Below, piece by piece: positions 10,835 through 18,978 of a stretch of DNA of 64,000 nucleotides. Made by a program: the position numbers and the translations under genes. The DNA is from Albitalea sp966211955 (lineage in GTDB: Bacteria; Pseudomonadota; Gammaproteobacteria; Burkholderiales; Burkholderiaceae_C). The notes below the pieces were generated by a model. The model saw only the letters and a list, made by a program, of their open reading frames with translations. It did not search any database and was not told the origin of the DNA. Every line of letters begins with the position of its first letter. The first letter of the stretch is position 1. Location of the stretch: contig CBIHOF010000002.1 in the NCBI GenBank assembly GCA_966211955.1, positions 372,001-436,000 of the forward strand. Direction: 5' to 3'.

Positions 10835-11739
10835 CCGGCGATCAGCGCGGCTGCATCGAGCTGGTGGTTCTGCGGCCCGGCGCAGGCGATCTTCTGCGCG
10901 CCGATCTGGTTGCCCATTGCCACGCATCGCTCGAGCGGCCAGCCGCGTTCGAGGCCGTAGAGCAGGGCGCCGCGGAAGGCGTCGCCGCAACCGGTCGGGT
11001 CCACCACGGCCGCTGCCCTCACACCTGGCACATGCGTGCGCACGCCTTGCTGCCACAGCTCGCAGCCTTCGGCACCGAGCGTCACGATCACGCCCATCAA
11101 GTGCGAGCGCGACAGCGTCTCCAGCGATTGGCCCGTGCGGTCGCACAGCATCTTCGCTTCGTAGTCGTTCACGGCCACCCAGGTCGCTTGCGACACGAAT
11201 CGCTTGAGGTCTTCGCCGTCGAACATCGGCAGGCCTTGGCCCGGGTCGAAGATGAAAGGGATCTTCGCGTCGGCCAGTTGCTGTGCGTGCTGGATCATCG
11301 CGTCGCGGCCATCGGGCGCGATGATGGCCACGCGGATGCCCGCATCCGCGGGCACGGGCGTGAGGTGCGCCGACTGCATCGCGCCCGGATGGAAGGCGGT
11401 GATCTGGTTGTTGTCGGTGTCGGTGATGATGATGGCTTGCGCGGTGTAGCTGTCGGCCACCACGCGCACATGCGCGGTCGTCGCGCCCCAGCCCTTGAGC
11501 CGCGCGAGATAGTCCTGCCCGTCCGCGCCCACCGCGGCCAGCACCATCGCCTCGCCGCCCAACTGGCTCAGCGTGTAGGCGATGTTGCCGGCGCAGCCGC
11601 CGAACTCGCGCCGCAGCGTGGGCACGAGGAAGGAAACATTCAGGATGTGCACCTGCTCGGGCAGTATCTGCTGCGCGAAGCGACCCGGGAAGGTGGTGAT
11701 GGTGTCGAACGCGAGGGATCCGCAGATCAATGCCGCCAT
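10831..11739 (-). CDS. PfkB-family carbohydrate/nucleoside kinase (adenosine kinase-like)
   Basis: A 302-residue ribokinase-superfamily kinase. The N-terminal signature appears in RREFGGCAGNIAYTLSQLGG, and the C-terminal signature with anion hole and catalytic base in DPTGCGDAFRGALLYGL. The GGCAGNIAY form is common in adenosine kinase-like members, but substrate cannot be settled from sequence. No signal peptide; cytoplasmic. It is convergent with the DUF167 gene (4-base stop overlap) and lies 28 bases downstream of the DUF3426 gene, so it may be the last gene of the acc-prmA transcript. Confidence 0.88.
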   Translation of the reverse strand: MAALICGSLAFDTITTFPGRFAQQILPEQVHILNVSFLVPTLRREFGGCAGNIAYTLSQLGGEAMVLAAVGADGQDYLARLKGWGATTAHVRVVADSYTAQAIIITDTDNNQITAFHPGAMQSAHLTPVPADAGIRVAIIAPDGRDAMIQHAQQLADAKIPFIFDPGQGLPMFDGEDLKRFVSQATWVAVNDYEAKMLCDRTGQSLETLSRSHLMGVIVTLGAEGCELWQQGVRTHVPGVRAAAVVDPTGCGDAFRGALLYGLERGWPLERCVAMGNQIGAQKIACAGPQNHQLDAAALIAG

Positions 11740-11767
11740 GAGGCACTCCGATGCAAAGGTAAAGAGA

Positions 11768-12724
11768 TCAGGGGTAGAAGACTTCGACCGTGTAGCCGGA
11801 CACGAGCTTGTTGCCCGCGCTCAGCAACAGCTGCAGCGGCATCTCGGTGCCGGGCGCCATCACGGGGTTGGACACGTTGAAGTCCGAGGGGCTCAGGGCA
11901 CGACGCGCGACCAATTGGCCCCCGGCATCGGTGAGCGTGAGATCGACCGAGGGCATGGTGACGGGCAGGACGCCGCGGTTGCGCAAGGTGACCGCGAGCT
12001 TGTACGAATCGGTGTTCGGCGCGGCGACGGCGAAGGTGCTGCTTTCGACGGTCACGTCGTCGATGCGGCGCGGCGCCTCGATGCGGCAGTGCGCGAAGGC
12101 GCACCAGGCGGCCAGCGCCGGACGCAGTGAAGGATGCTGCGCCGCGAGCGTGTCGTGGAAGTGATTCGCGACCTGCAATGTGAGCGCTATGGAGAATGTG
12201 ATGGCGAAGAAGCCGAGCACCATGCGCGCAAGCGGCGTTCGCCACCGCGCCTGGCTCTCGGCGTGACGGATGAAGGCAGGTGGTGCCTTCTTCTTCATGC
12301 GGGACCGCGGCGCCGAGGGCTCCTCGGGCACGACCGGCCGGCGGTGCCCGCCTTCGTCCTCGCTCAAGAGCGCGGTGTTGAACTCCGCATCCGCGAAGTC
12401 GGTGCGGAAGCGCTCGTCGACCGATTCGGCCGGCGTCTTGTCGACATCGTCCATTTCCGGACGAAAGAAGCGCGACGCGATGCGGTCGTCCTCGTCCAGG
12501 TCGGCGGCGGTCTTGGCGAAGGCGCTCTCGCGCTTGATCGCCTTGTCGGCATCGCCCGGCTTCCACGGTGGCGGCTGCTCGCGGTCGAGGTCGAACAGGC
12601 CTTCGAGCGCGTTGAACACTTCATCGCACCGGCCGCAGCGCACCCACCCTTCGGAGACCTTCAGCTGGTCTTGAACCACTCGAAAGATGGTGCCGCACGC
12701 GACGCAGCGCGTGGCCATGTTCAT
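11768..12724 (-). CDS. DUF3426 zinc-ribbon membrane protein
   Basis: A 318-residue protein with an N-terminal MJ0042-type zinc ribbon (CVACGTIF, then CGRCDEVF), a long acidic, low-complexity middle, one transmembrane helix near residues 175-195 (GFFAITFSIALTLQV), and a C-terminal extracytoplasmic DUF3426 domain containing TLRNRGVLPVTMPSVDLTL. The start MNMATRC is picked because its ATG overlaps the prmA stop by four bases. Function unknown; the position behind prmA is common in Burkholderiales. Confidence 0.88.
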   Translation of the reverse strand: MNMATRCVACGTIFRVVQDQLKVSEGWVRCGRCDEVFNALEGLFDLDREQPPPWKPGDADKAIKRESAFAKTAADLDEDDRIASRFFRPEMDDVDKTPAESVDERFRTDFADAEFNTALLSEDEGGHRRPVVPEEPSAPRSRMKKKAPPAFIRHAESQARWRTPLARMVLGFFAITFSIALTLQVANHFHDTLAAQHPSLRPALAAWCAFAHCRIEAPRRIDDVTVESSTFAVAAPNTDSYKLAVTLRNRGVLPVTMPSVDLTLTDAGGQLVARRALSPSDFNVSNPVMAPGTEMPLQLLLSAGNKLVSGYTVEVFYP

Positions 12725-13629
12725 GACGCGCGGGCCCTTCTTGCGGTCATGAGGATCCACCCGTCTTCGCTGTCGCTGACCTCAAGCGCAACCCACGGTG
12801 CGTAGGCTTCTTTCAGCTCGTCGGCCTGGCGCTCGAGGATGCCAGCCAATACCAGGTCGCCGTCCGCGTCGAGGTGTCCGCACAGCAACGGGGCCAGCAG
12901 CTTCAGTGGCGTGGCGAGGATATTGGCAAGAACAAGCGGGTAGGCACCGCTGGCGGCATCAGGCAAGCCTGCGTTCAGCGCGACGGCGTTGGCCTTTGCA
13001 TTGGCCTTCGTCGACTCGACGGCGGCCGGGTCGATGTCCACCGCATCGATGCCGCGCGCGCCGAACAGTGCGGCACCGATGGCAAGGATGCCGGAGCCGC
13101 AGCCGTAGTCGAGCACCCGCTGCCACCGCGCCGAGCGTGTGGCGCCTTGGCGTGCGATCCACCGCAGGCACATGCGCGTGGTCGGATGCGTGCCGGTGCC
13201 GAAGGCCAGGCCCGGATCAAGCCGGATGACCGTCTTCGCCGCGGCCGGCGCCTCGTGCCAGCTCGGCACGATCCAAAAGGTTTCCGTGATATCGACCGGA
13301 GCGAACTGCGATTGGGTGAGCCGCACCCAGTCCTGCTCCTCGACACGGCTGAGCGACTGCACGTGCACGTCGCTCGCCCAGTCTTGCGCGAGCAGCAGCG
13401 TCGCGGCCTCAGTGGCAGACTCTTCCGATTCAAACAGCGCACGCAACACCGAACGCTGCCAGCCAGCCCGCGGCGCCGGCATGCCGGGCTCGCCGAACAG
13501 CGCGCGCTCGGCGCCGGTGTCGGCATCGGCGTCTTCCACCGAGACCGACAGCGCCTCCAACTCGAAACTCAGGGCATCGGACACCGTCTCGACGATGTCT
13601 TCGGGCGCCAGCAGCAGCAACTCGACCAT
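12721..13629 (-). CDS. prmA: PrmA, ribosomal protein L11 methyltransferase
   Basis: SAM-dependent methyltransferase that modifies ribosomal protein L11. The 302-residue protein has an N-terminal substrate-recognition domain and a Rossmann-type catalytic domain. Diagnostic motifs are LDPGLAFGTGTHPTTRMCL and the SAM-binding loop DYGCGSGILAIGA, followed by DIDPAAV. The NILATPLKLLAPLL stretch corresponds to the conserved NI(L/v)A catalytic-loop region. It lies 10 bases behind accC on the same strand and overlaps the next gene by ATGA. Confidence 0.95.
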   Translation of the reverse strand: MVELLLLAPEDIVETVSDALSFELEALSVSVEDADADTGAERALFGEPGMPAPRAGWQRSVLRALFESEESATEAATLLLAQDWASDVHVQSLSRVEEQDWVRLTQSQFAPVDITETFWIVPSWHEAPAAAKTVIRLDPGLAFGTGTHPTTRMCLRWIARQGATRSARWQRVLDYGCGSGILAIGAALFGARGIDAVDIDPAAVESTKANAKANAVALNAGLPDAASGAYPLVLANILATPLKLLAPLLCGHLDADGDLVLAGILERQADELKEAYAPWVALEVSDSEDGWILMTARRARAS

Positions 13630-13639
13630 GGCCGCGAGC

Positions 13640-14989
13640 TTAGCGCTTGTGCTTGCTCATCCAGCCTTCGAGGTAGTGAATGCTGGTGCCGCCTTCGGCG
13701 AATTTCGGGTCGACCATCAGCTCGCGGTGCAGCGGGATGTTGGTGAGGATGCCTTCGACCACCGTCTCGGACAGCGCGATGCGCATGCGCGCGAGCGCCT
13801 GCTCCCGCGTGTCGCCGTGCACGATGATCTTGCCGATCATCGAGTCGTAGTTGGGCGGCACGAAGTAGTTGGTGTAGGCATGCGAATCGACGCGCACCCC
13901 CGGGCCACCGGGCGGGTGCCACATGGTGATGCGGCCGGGTGACGGCGTGAACTTGTACGGGTCCTCGGCGTTCACGCGGCATTCAATGGCGTGCCCGCGC
14001 ATCTGGATCTGCCGCTGCGCGAACGGCAGCTTCTCGCCGGCAGCGACGCGGATCTGCATCTGCACGATGTCGATGCCGGTGACGAGCTCCGTCACCGGAT
14101 GCTCGACCTGCACGCGAGTGTTCATCTCGATGAAGAAGAACTCGCCGTTTTCGTACAGGAACTCGAAGGTGCCGGCTCCGCGATAGCCGATGCGCTTGCA
14201 CGCGGCCGAGCAGCGCTCGCCGATCTTCTCGATCACCCGGCGCGAGATGCCGGGAGCCGGCGCCTCCTCGATGATCTTCTGGTGCCGCCGCTGCATGGAG
14301 CAGTCGCGTTCGCCCAGCCACACCGCGTTCTTGTGCGTGTCGGCCAGCACCTGGATCTCGATGTGCCTCGGGTTCTCGAGGAACTTCTCCATGTAGACGG
14401 CCGAGTTGCCGAAGGCGGCACCGGCCTCGGAGCGCGTGGTCTGCACGGCATGGATGAGCGCGGCCTCGGTGTGCACGACGCGCATGCCGCGGCCACCGCC
14501 GCCGCCCGCGGCCTTGATGATCACCGGGTAGCCCACCGCGCGGGCGATCTTGATGATCTCTTTCGGGTCCTCGGGCAGTGCACCCTCGGAGCCCGGCACG
14601 CAGGGCACGCCGGACTTGATCATGGCCTGCTTGGCCGCGACCTTGTCGCCCATGGTGCGGATGGCATCGGGCGTGGGGCCGATGAAGGTGAAGCCCGAAC
14701 GCTCCACGCGCTCGGCGAAGTCTGCGTTCTCGGACAGGAAGCCGTAGCCGGGGTGGATGGCTTCGGCGTCCGTCACCTCGGCCGTCGCGATGATCGCGGG
14801 CATGTTGAGGTAGCTTTGCGCCGAAGGCGCCGGGCCGATGCACACCGCCTCGTCGGCCAGCTTGACGTACTTGGCGTCGCGGTCGGCTTCGGAATAGACG
14901 ACAACGGACTTGACGCCCAGCTCACGGCAGGCGCGCTGAATGCGCAGGGCAATCTCCCCGCGGTTTGCGATCAATATCTTCTTGAACAT
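13640..14989 (-). CDS. accC: AccC, biotin carboxylase of acetyl-CoA carboxylase
   Basis: ATP-grasp enzyme that carboxylates biotin on AccB, first half-reaction of acetyl-CoA carboxylase in fatty-acid synthesis. The start MFKKILIANRGEIALRIQRA is canonical; KAAGGGGGRGMR is the glycine-rich ATP loop, and FIEMNTRVQVEHPVTE carries the metal and substrate residues. Length 449 matches the E. coli enzyme. It follows accB by 10 bases. Confidence 0.97.
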   Translation of the reverse strand: MFKKILIANRGEIALRIQRACRELGVKSVVVYSEADRDAKYVKLADEAVCIGPAPSAQSYLNMPAIIATAEVTDAEAIHPGYGFLSENADFAERVERSGFTFIGPTPDAIRTMGDKVAAKQAMIKSGVPCVPGSEGALPEDPKEIIKIARAVGYPVIIKAAGGGGGRGMRVVHTEAALIHAVQTTRSEAGAAFGNSAVYMEKFLENPRHIEIQVLADTHKNAVWLGERDCSMQRRHQKIIEEAPAPGISRRVIEKIGERCSAACKRIGYRGAGTFEFLYENGEFFFIEMNTRVQVEHPVTELVTGIDIVQMQIRVAAGEKLPFAQRQIQMRGHAIECRVNAEDPYKFTPSPGRITMWHPPGGPGVRVDSHAYTNYFVPPNYDSMIGKIIVHGDTREQALARMRIALSETVVEGILTNIPLHRELMVDPKFAEGGTSIHYLEGWMSKHKR

Positions 14990-14999
14990 CGAGTTCGTC

Positions 15000-15464
15000 T
15001 CACTCGATGATGAACAGCGGCTGGCCGAATTCCACCGCCTGGCCGTTCTCGACGAGGATCTGCGTGACGCGGCCGGTCTTGTCGGCCTCGATCTCGTTCA
15101 TGATCTTCATCGCCTCGATGATGCAGATCGGGTCACCTTCCTTGATCTCCGAGCCGAGCTCGACGAATGCCTTGGAGCCCGGGCTGGACGAACGGTAGAA
15201 GGTGCCGACCATGGGTGACTTCACCGCGTGTCCGGCAGGCACTGCCGGCTCCACCGCTGCGGCGGCCAGGGGCGCGGCGACAGGCGCCTGGACCGGCATC
15301 GGTTGGGCGGCCATGCTCACGGCGGGCATGTGCATCGGCTGCGCCGTGGCGGCGGGGTCCGACTTGACGATGCGCACCTTGCCGTCGGCCTCGGTGATTT
15401 CCAGTTCGGAGATGTTCGACTCCGATACGAGGTCGATCAGCGTCTTCAGCTTGCGAAGGTCCAT
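15000..15464 (-). CDS. accB: AccB, biotin carboxyl carrier protein
   Basis: Carrier subunit of acetyl-CoA carboxylase. The 154-residue protein has an N-terminal helical region (MDLRKLKTLIDLVSESNISE), an Ala/Pro-rich flexible linker, and a biotinyl domain whose EAMKIMNE motif holds the biotinylated Lys. The thumb-containing KSPMVGTFYRSSSPG stretch is present. It is co-directional with aroQ upstream and accC downstream, the classical Burkholderiales order. Confidence 0.96.
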   Translation of the reverse strand: MDLRKLKTLIDLVSESNISELEITEADGKVRIVKSDPAATAQPMHMPAVSMAAQPMPVQAPVAAPLAAAAVEPAVPAGHAVKSPMVGTFYRSSSPGSKAFVELGSEIKEGDPICIIEAMKIMNEIEADKTGRVTQILVENGQAVEFGQPLFIIE

Positions 15465-15536
15465 GGAAGCTCCAACTTTATTTGTCTTGAGGCGGGCCGG
15501 TCTTCGCCGCCCGCGGGGTCTCGCGCCGGCGACGCC

Positions 15537-15974
15537 TTATGGGTTGGACCGGGCGAGAACGTGTTCGAGCGCCAGCCGGTAGCCGGCGGCGCCCAATCCG
15601 CAGATCACGCCGACAGCGAGATCCGAGAAATAGGAGTGATGGCGAAAGGATTCGCGCTTGTGCACGTTTGACAGGTGCACTTCGATGAAGGGAATGGCGA
15701 CGCCGGCCAGGGCGTCTCTCAGGCCCACGCTGGTGTGGGTGTAGGCCGCGGGATTGATGATGATGAACTGCGTTCCGTCGTTCTGCGCGGCCTGCACCCG
15801 GTCAATGAGTGCGCCTTCGTGGTTGCTCTGGAAGCTCGCCAGCGTGGCTCCGGCTTTTGCAGCAATCTGCGTCAGTTCTGCATTGATCTGGTCCAAAGTG
15901 ACCGAACCGTAGACACCCGGTTCACGGGTGCCGAGCAAGTTCAGGTTCGGACCATGAAGGACAAGAATCTGCAT
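15537..15974 (-). CDS. aroQ: AroQ, type II 3-dehydroquinate dehydratase
   Basis: Dodecameric dehydratase that converts 3-dehydroquinate to 3-dehydroshikimate in the shikimate pathway. The 145-residue protein starts MQILVLHGPNLNLLGTREP and shows the active-site loop GTREPGVYG (Arg and Tyr), FQSNHEGALID, INPAAYTHTSV and the EVHLSNVHKRESFRHHS end motif. It is the first gene of the aroQ-accB-accC-prmA cluster, 72 bases upstream of accB. A TAGAAT-like -10 lies on the minus strand about 40 bases upstream (complement of 16011-16016), without a clear -35. Confidence 0.96.
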   Translation of the reverse strand: MQILVLHGPNLNLLGTREPGVYGSVTLDQINAELTQIAAKAGATLASFQSNHEGALIDRVQAAQNDGTQFIIINPAAYTHTSVGLRDALAGVAIPFIEVHLSNVHKRESFRHHSYFSDLAVGVICGLGAAGYRLALEHVLARSNP

Positions 15975-16101
15975 GAAGCGCTGGAAGACCGGTGGAATGG
16001 AAACCGGCGGATTCTAAAACCGGCCGAACTTTACGCGCTTTACGGTCCGTTGCCAGCGATTTGCCGCAAATTAAATGGCTTGACTTCTTTCAGGCGGCCG
16101 T

Positions 16102-16617
16102 TCACGCCCGGGCGGCGTAGTCGGCCAGGTCCTTGGGCGAAATGGAGCCGAGCTTGCGCGCGATGACGTGTCCCGAAGCATCGAGAACGACGGTGAAGGG
16201 CAGGCCCCCGCTCACGTTGCCCAGGGTCCGGCTGAGTTCGGCGCCTTCCATCCCGGCCAGGCCGATGGGGAACCCGATCGGCAGCTTGGCCAGGTACTCG
16301 CGAACCGGTGTCGGGCCGTCCACGGCGATTCCGACCACCTGCCAGCCCGCCGCCCGCTTGTCGCGATGAAACTGGTCGAGCATGGGCATTTCCTTCACGC
16401 ACGGCGCGCACCAGGTGGCCCAGAAGTTCACGAGCAATGGCTTGCCGCGCAGGCTGGCCATGGTGAGTGTTCCGCCGCCGGGCTGCTCGAAGTGCAGGTC
16501 CCAGAGTGCGGGAACGCTCTCGGCTTGCGCCGTTTGCGACCGGTAGAAACCGTAGCCCGCGCCGGCCGCGACCGCCGCCACGCCCACGCCAGCACCCAGG
16601 AGAAGTCGTCGGTTCAT
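16102..16617 (-). CDS. TlpA/ResA-like membrane-anchored thioredoxin
   Basis: A 171-residue periplasmic thioredoxin-like protein. An N-terminal signal anchor begins MNRRLLLGAG; the TlpA/AhpC-like fold holds the redox motif WATWCAPCVKEMP. Such proteins reduce disulfides in the periplasm, for example for cytochrome c or copper-site assembly; the client is unknown here. Its ATG overlaps the stop of the upstream gene (ATGA), so the two are translationally coupled. Confidence 0.9.
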   Translation of the reverse strand: MNRRLLLGAGVGVAAVAAGAGYGFYRSQTAQAESVPALWDLHFEQPGGGTLTMASLRGKPLLVNFWATWCAPCVKEMPMLDQFHRDKRAAGWQVVGIAVDGPTPVREYLAKLPIGFPIGLAGMEGAELSRTLGNVSGGLPFTVVLDASGHVIARKLGSISPKDLADYAARA

Positions 16618-17207
16618 GCGTTCATCAGTTGGTGCAGGGCGGCCAGGTCCCCCCGCTGGGTTCGTCCGCGCGCATCCGGCTTGAGCGCGCCCCGCAGGTC
16701 GTCGTGGTCGAGCACCGTGAGGTGCACCGTGACCGGTTCACCCAGCGCCTGGCTGGGGGAGGACACGCTCAGCACATCGACCGGCTCGCCGCGCGGACCC
16801 GGCAGGCTGCCGACTTCGTAGTCGACGCCCTTGTCGATGAGCGCGAGCTCGGCCTGCTTGGAATCGTCGCAATACAGCTGGATGTGCACGGCCGACAGGC
16901 GCGTCGCCGTGCCGCGCCAGACAGCACCGGTGAGGTGCGGCCGAAATTCCGCGAGCCGCTGCATCCACGTGGCCGCGACTTCGCGCAGCGCCTGGAGTTC
17001 CGCCGGCTGGGTGTCGGCGCAGAAGATGTCGATGTAGCTGCGGACCTCGTCCTCCAGCTCGTCGTTGCTTGGCAGCTCCGCCGCACGCACGCTGTGCTTG
17101 CCGAGCACCTTGGCAGCCCGGCGCTTGGCGGGGCCGTATTCCATGCCTTCTTCAACCACAAGCCGGGCGGCGGTGGCGGCAATCTCGGCGCTGAGGGAGG
17201 CGGACAT
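16614..17207 (-). CDS. Conserved protein of unknown function (nucleotidyltransferase-like pattern)
   Basis: A 197-residue protein beginning MSASLSAEIAATAARLVVEEG. Similar proteins in Burkholderiales are often labelled UDP-N-acetylmuramate-alanine ligase, but none of the Mur ligase motifs (no GTxGKT loop, far too short) is present. The central part, WRGTATRLSAVHIQLYCDD, looks faintly like a nucleotidyltransferase core. The C-terminal part ends DDLRGALKPDARGRTQRGD. The role is unknown. The start is set at the Met after which conserved-looking sequence begins; an upstream in-frame Met at 17261 is less likely. It is coupled by ATGA to the TlpA-like gene. Confidence 0.75.
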   Translation of the reverse strand: MSASLSAEIAATAARLVVEEGMEYGPAKRRAAKVLGKHSVRAAELPSNDELEDEVRSYIDIFCADTQPAELQALREVAATWMQRLAEFRPHLTGAVWRGTATRLSAVHIQLYCDDSKQAELALIDKGVDYEVGSLPGPRGEPVDVLSVSSPSQALGEPVTVHLTVLDHDDLRGALKPDARGRTQRGDLAALHQLMNA

Positions 17208-17276
17208 GCGGTCGATTCTAGGAGCGGCGCTTATTTCACGCCTGAGTGGCGCAAATCGCACAGCCGACTCATATCG

Positions 17277-18119
17277 TCAGGGCAATTCGACCGCGCCCAT
17301 GCGGGCCATGACCGTGCCGGCGCGGCCGACGACGTAGGCGGAATCGGGCTTCTTCTCGAAGCGCTTGGGCGCGGGCAGCATCACTGCCAGCCGCGCTGCC
17401 TGGGAGCCAGACAGCTGGGACGCACCCACATGGAAGTAGTGCCGCGCAGCTGCCTCGGCCCCGAACACGCCTTCGCCCCACTCCACGTTGTTGAGATAGA
17501 TCTCGAGGATGCGCTGCTTGCTCAGCATCGCCTCGAGCATGAAGGTGATGAGGAATTCCTGGCCTTTGCGCGCGATGTTGCGCTCGCTGCCGAGGAAGAG
17601 GTTCTTGGCCAGTTGCTGGGTGATGGTGGAGCCGCCGACGATCTTGGCCTGCACGTGGGGCACCGGCTTGGGGGCGGGCGGCGGTGTTGCCGGAGTCGAC
17701 GCGCTCGCCTTGCGCCTACCCGCACGCGCCGCTTCACGCGCGGCTTCGCGGGCCGCCTGGGCCGCGGAGCGCCTCTCGTTCTCGGCATTGATCCGGGCCA
17801 CGCGCGCCTCAGCCGCCTGGTTCTTCTCCCAGGCCTTCTCCAGCGCGTCCCATTCGACACCGCTGTGGTCGAAGAAGTTGGCGTCCTCGGAGGCGATCAC
17901 TGCCCGCTTGAGCGAGGATGCGATCTGCCGGTCATCGGCCCAGCGCTGGCTCCACGCGATCCGGTGCTTTTCCGCGAGAAGTCGAAAGGCCTCCGAGCGC
18001 TGGAAGGTGGTGGACTGCGGATCGACCACCGTCATCAGCGCCACGCGCAGCACGAAGTACAGCTGCAAGGCGATGAAGCTCAGGACGATGAGCACGGCGA
18101 AGCGCCACAGGGTCTTCAT
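17277..18119 (-). CDS. mtgA: MtgA, monofunctional peptidoglycan glycosyltransferase
   Basis: Membrane-anchored GT51 enzyme that polymerises lipid II into glycan strands without transpeptidation. One N-terminal helix (residues 6-30), then catalytic motifs AVIASEDANFFDH (catalytic Glu 78), GGSTITQQLAKNLFL and the EIYLNNVEWGEGVFG segment. At 280 residues it carries an Ala/Arg/Lys-rich, Pro-containing insertion of about 58 residues (101-158) between the first two motifs, absent from E. coli MtgA. The start MKTLWRF lies 10 bases after the aroE stop, fitting an aroE-mtgA transcript. Confidence 0.92.
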   Translation of the reverse strand: MKTLWRFAVLIVLSFIALQLYFVLRVALMTVVDPQSTTFQRSEAFRLLAEKHRIAWSQRWADDRQIASSLKRAVIASEDANFFDHSGVEWDALEKAWEKNQAAEARVARINAENERRSAAQAAREAAREAARAGRRKASASTPATPPPAPKPVPHVQAKIVGGSTITQQLAKNLFLGSERNIARKGQEFLITFMLEAMLSKQRILEIYLNNVEWGEGVFGAEAAARHYFHVGASQLSGSQAARLAVMLPAPKRFEKKPDSAYVVGRAGTVMARMGAVELP

Positions 18120-18129
18120 GGCGCTGCTG

Positions 18130-18966
18130 TCAGGCCTTGGCGGCGAGCCGTTCGCGCAGGGCGCGGAGCACGGGCGCCGTGTCGGGCCGCAGCCCGCGCC
18201 AGAAGAGGAAGGCTTCGGCCGCCTGTTCGACCAGCATGCCCAGGCCATCGCGGCCGACGCCGCCGTGCGAGGCCGCCCAGTCGAGAAAGCCTTGCGCGGC
18301 AGGGCCGTACATCATGTCCAGCGCCAGCGTGCCTTCGCGCAGCACACGGGCATCGACGGGCACCGCGACCCCGTTGAGGCTGGTGGCGGTGGCGTTGACG
18401 ACGATGTCGAAGGCATCGCCGGCGCGGTCGAGCGCCACCGCTTGCAACTGCGTGCTTGCGGCCAGCGCCAGCTCGGCGTGCCGCGCGATGAGCGCTTGCG
18501 CCTTGTCGATGCTGCGGTTGGCAACGACGACGCGCGACGCGCCGGCATCGATGAGCGGCCCCAACACGCCCGCTGCCGCGCCGCCCGCGCCGATCAGCAG
18601 CACCGAGCAGCCGGCGATGCGCACGCCCGCGTTGCGCTGGATGTCGCCCACCAGCCCTGCGCCGTCGGTGTTGTCCGCCGTCCAGCCTTCCGCATCGAAG
18701 CGCAGCACGTTGGCCGCCTGCGCAAGCCGCGCGCGATCGCTGTGGGTGGACGCCAGCGCGCAGGCGTCGAACTTGAATGGCACCGTCACGTTGCAGCCGC
18801 GCCCGCCTTCGTCGGCGAAGCGGCGGATCGTCGCCTCGAAGCCATCCAGCGGGCACAGCAGCCGGCCGTACTCGACGGCTTCGCCGGTCGCCTTCGCGAA
18901 CATGGCGTGGATGAAGGGCGATTGCGAATGCTCGACCGGGTTGCCGGCCACCACGTATCTGTCCAT
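18130..18966 (-). CDS. aroE: AroE, shikimate dehydrogenase
   Basis: NADP-dependent reduction of 3-dehydroshikimate to shikimate. The 278-residue protein has the substrate-binding N-terminal domain (GNPVEHSQSPFIHAMFAKA; GCNVTVPFKFDA with the catalytic Lys) and the Rossmann domain (LLIGAGGAAAGVLGPL, then VVANRSIDKAQALI). It lies between the TonB-like gene and mtgA, all on the minus strand with spacers of 10-12 bases, so one transcript is likely. Confidence 0.95.
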   Translation of the reverse strand: MDRYVVAGNPVEHSQSPFIHAMFAKATGEAVEYGRLLCPLDGFEATIRRFADEGGRGCNVTVPFKFDACALASTHSDRARLAQAANVLRFDAEGWTADNTDGAGLVGDIQRNAGVRIAGCSVLLIGAGGAAAGVLGPLIDAGASRVVVANRSIDKAQALIARHAELALAASTQLQAVALDRAGDAFDIVVNATATSLNGVAVPVDARVLREGTLALDMMYGPAAQGFLDWAASHGGVGRDGLGMLVEQAAEAFLFWRGLRPDTAPVLRALRERLAAKA

Positions 18967-18978
18967 CGTCTTGTGTAC

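Noticed and set aside
16614..17207. Annotation as a MurC-type ligase
   Set aside because: It lacks the ATP-binding and ligase motifs and is less than half the size of MurC.
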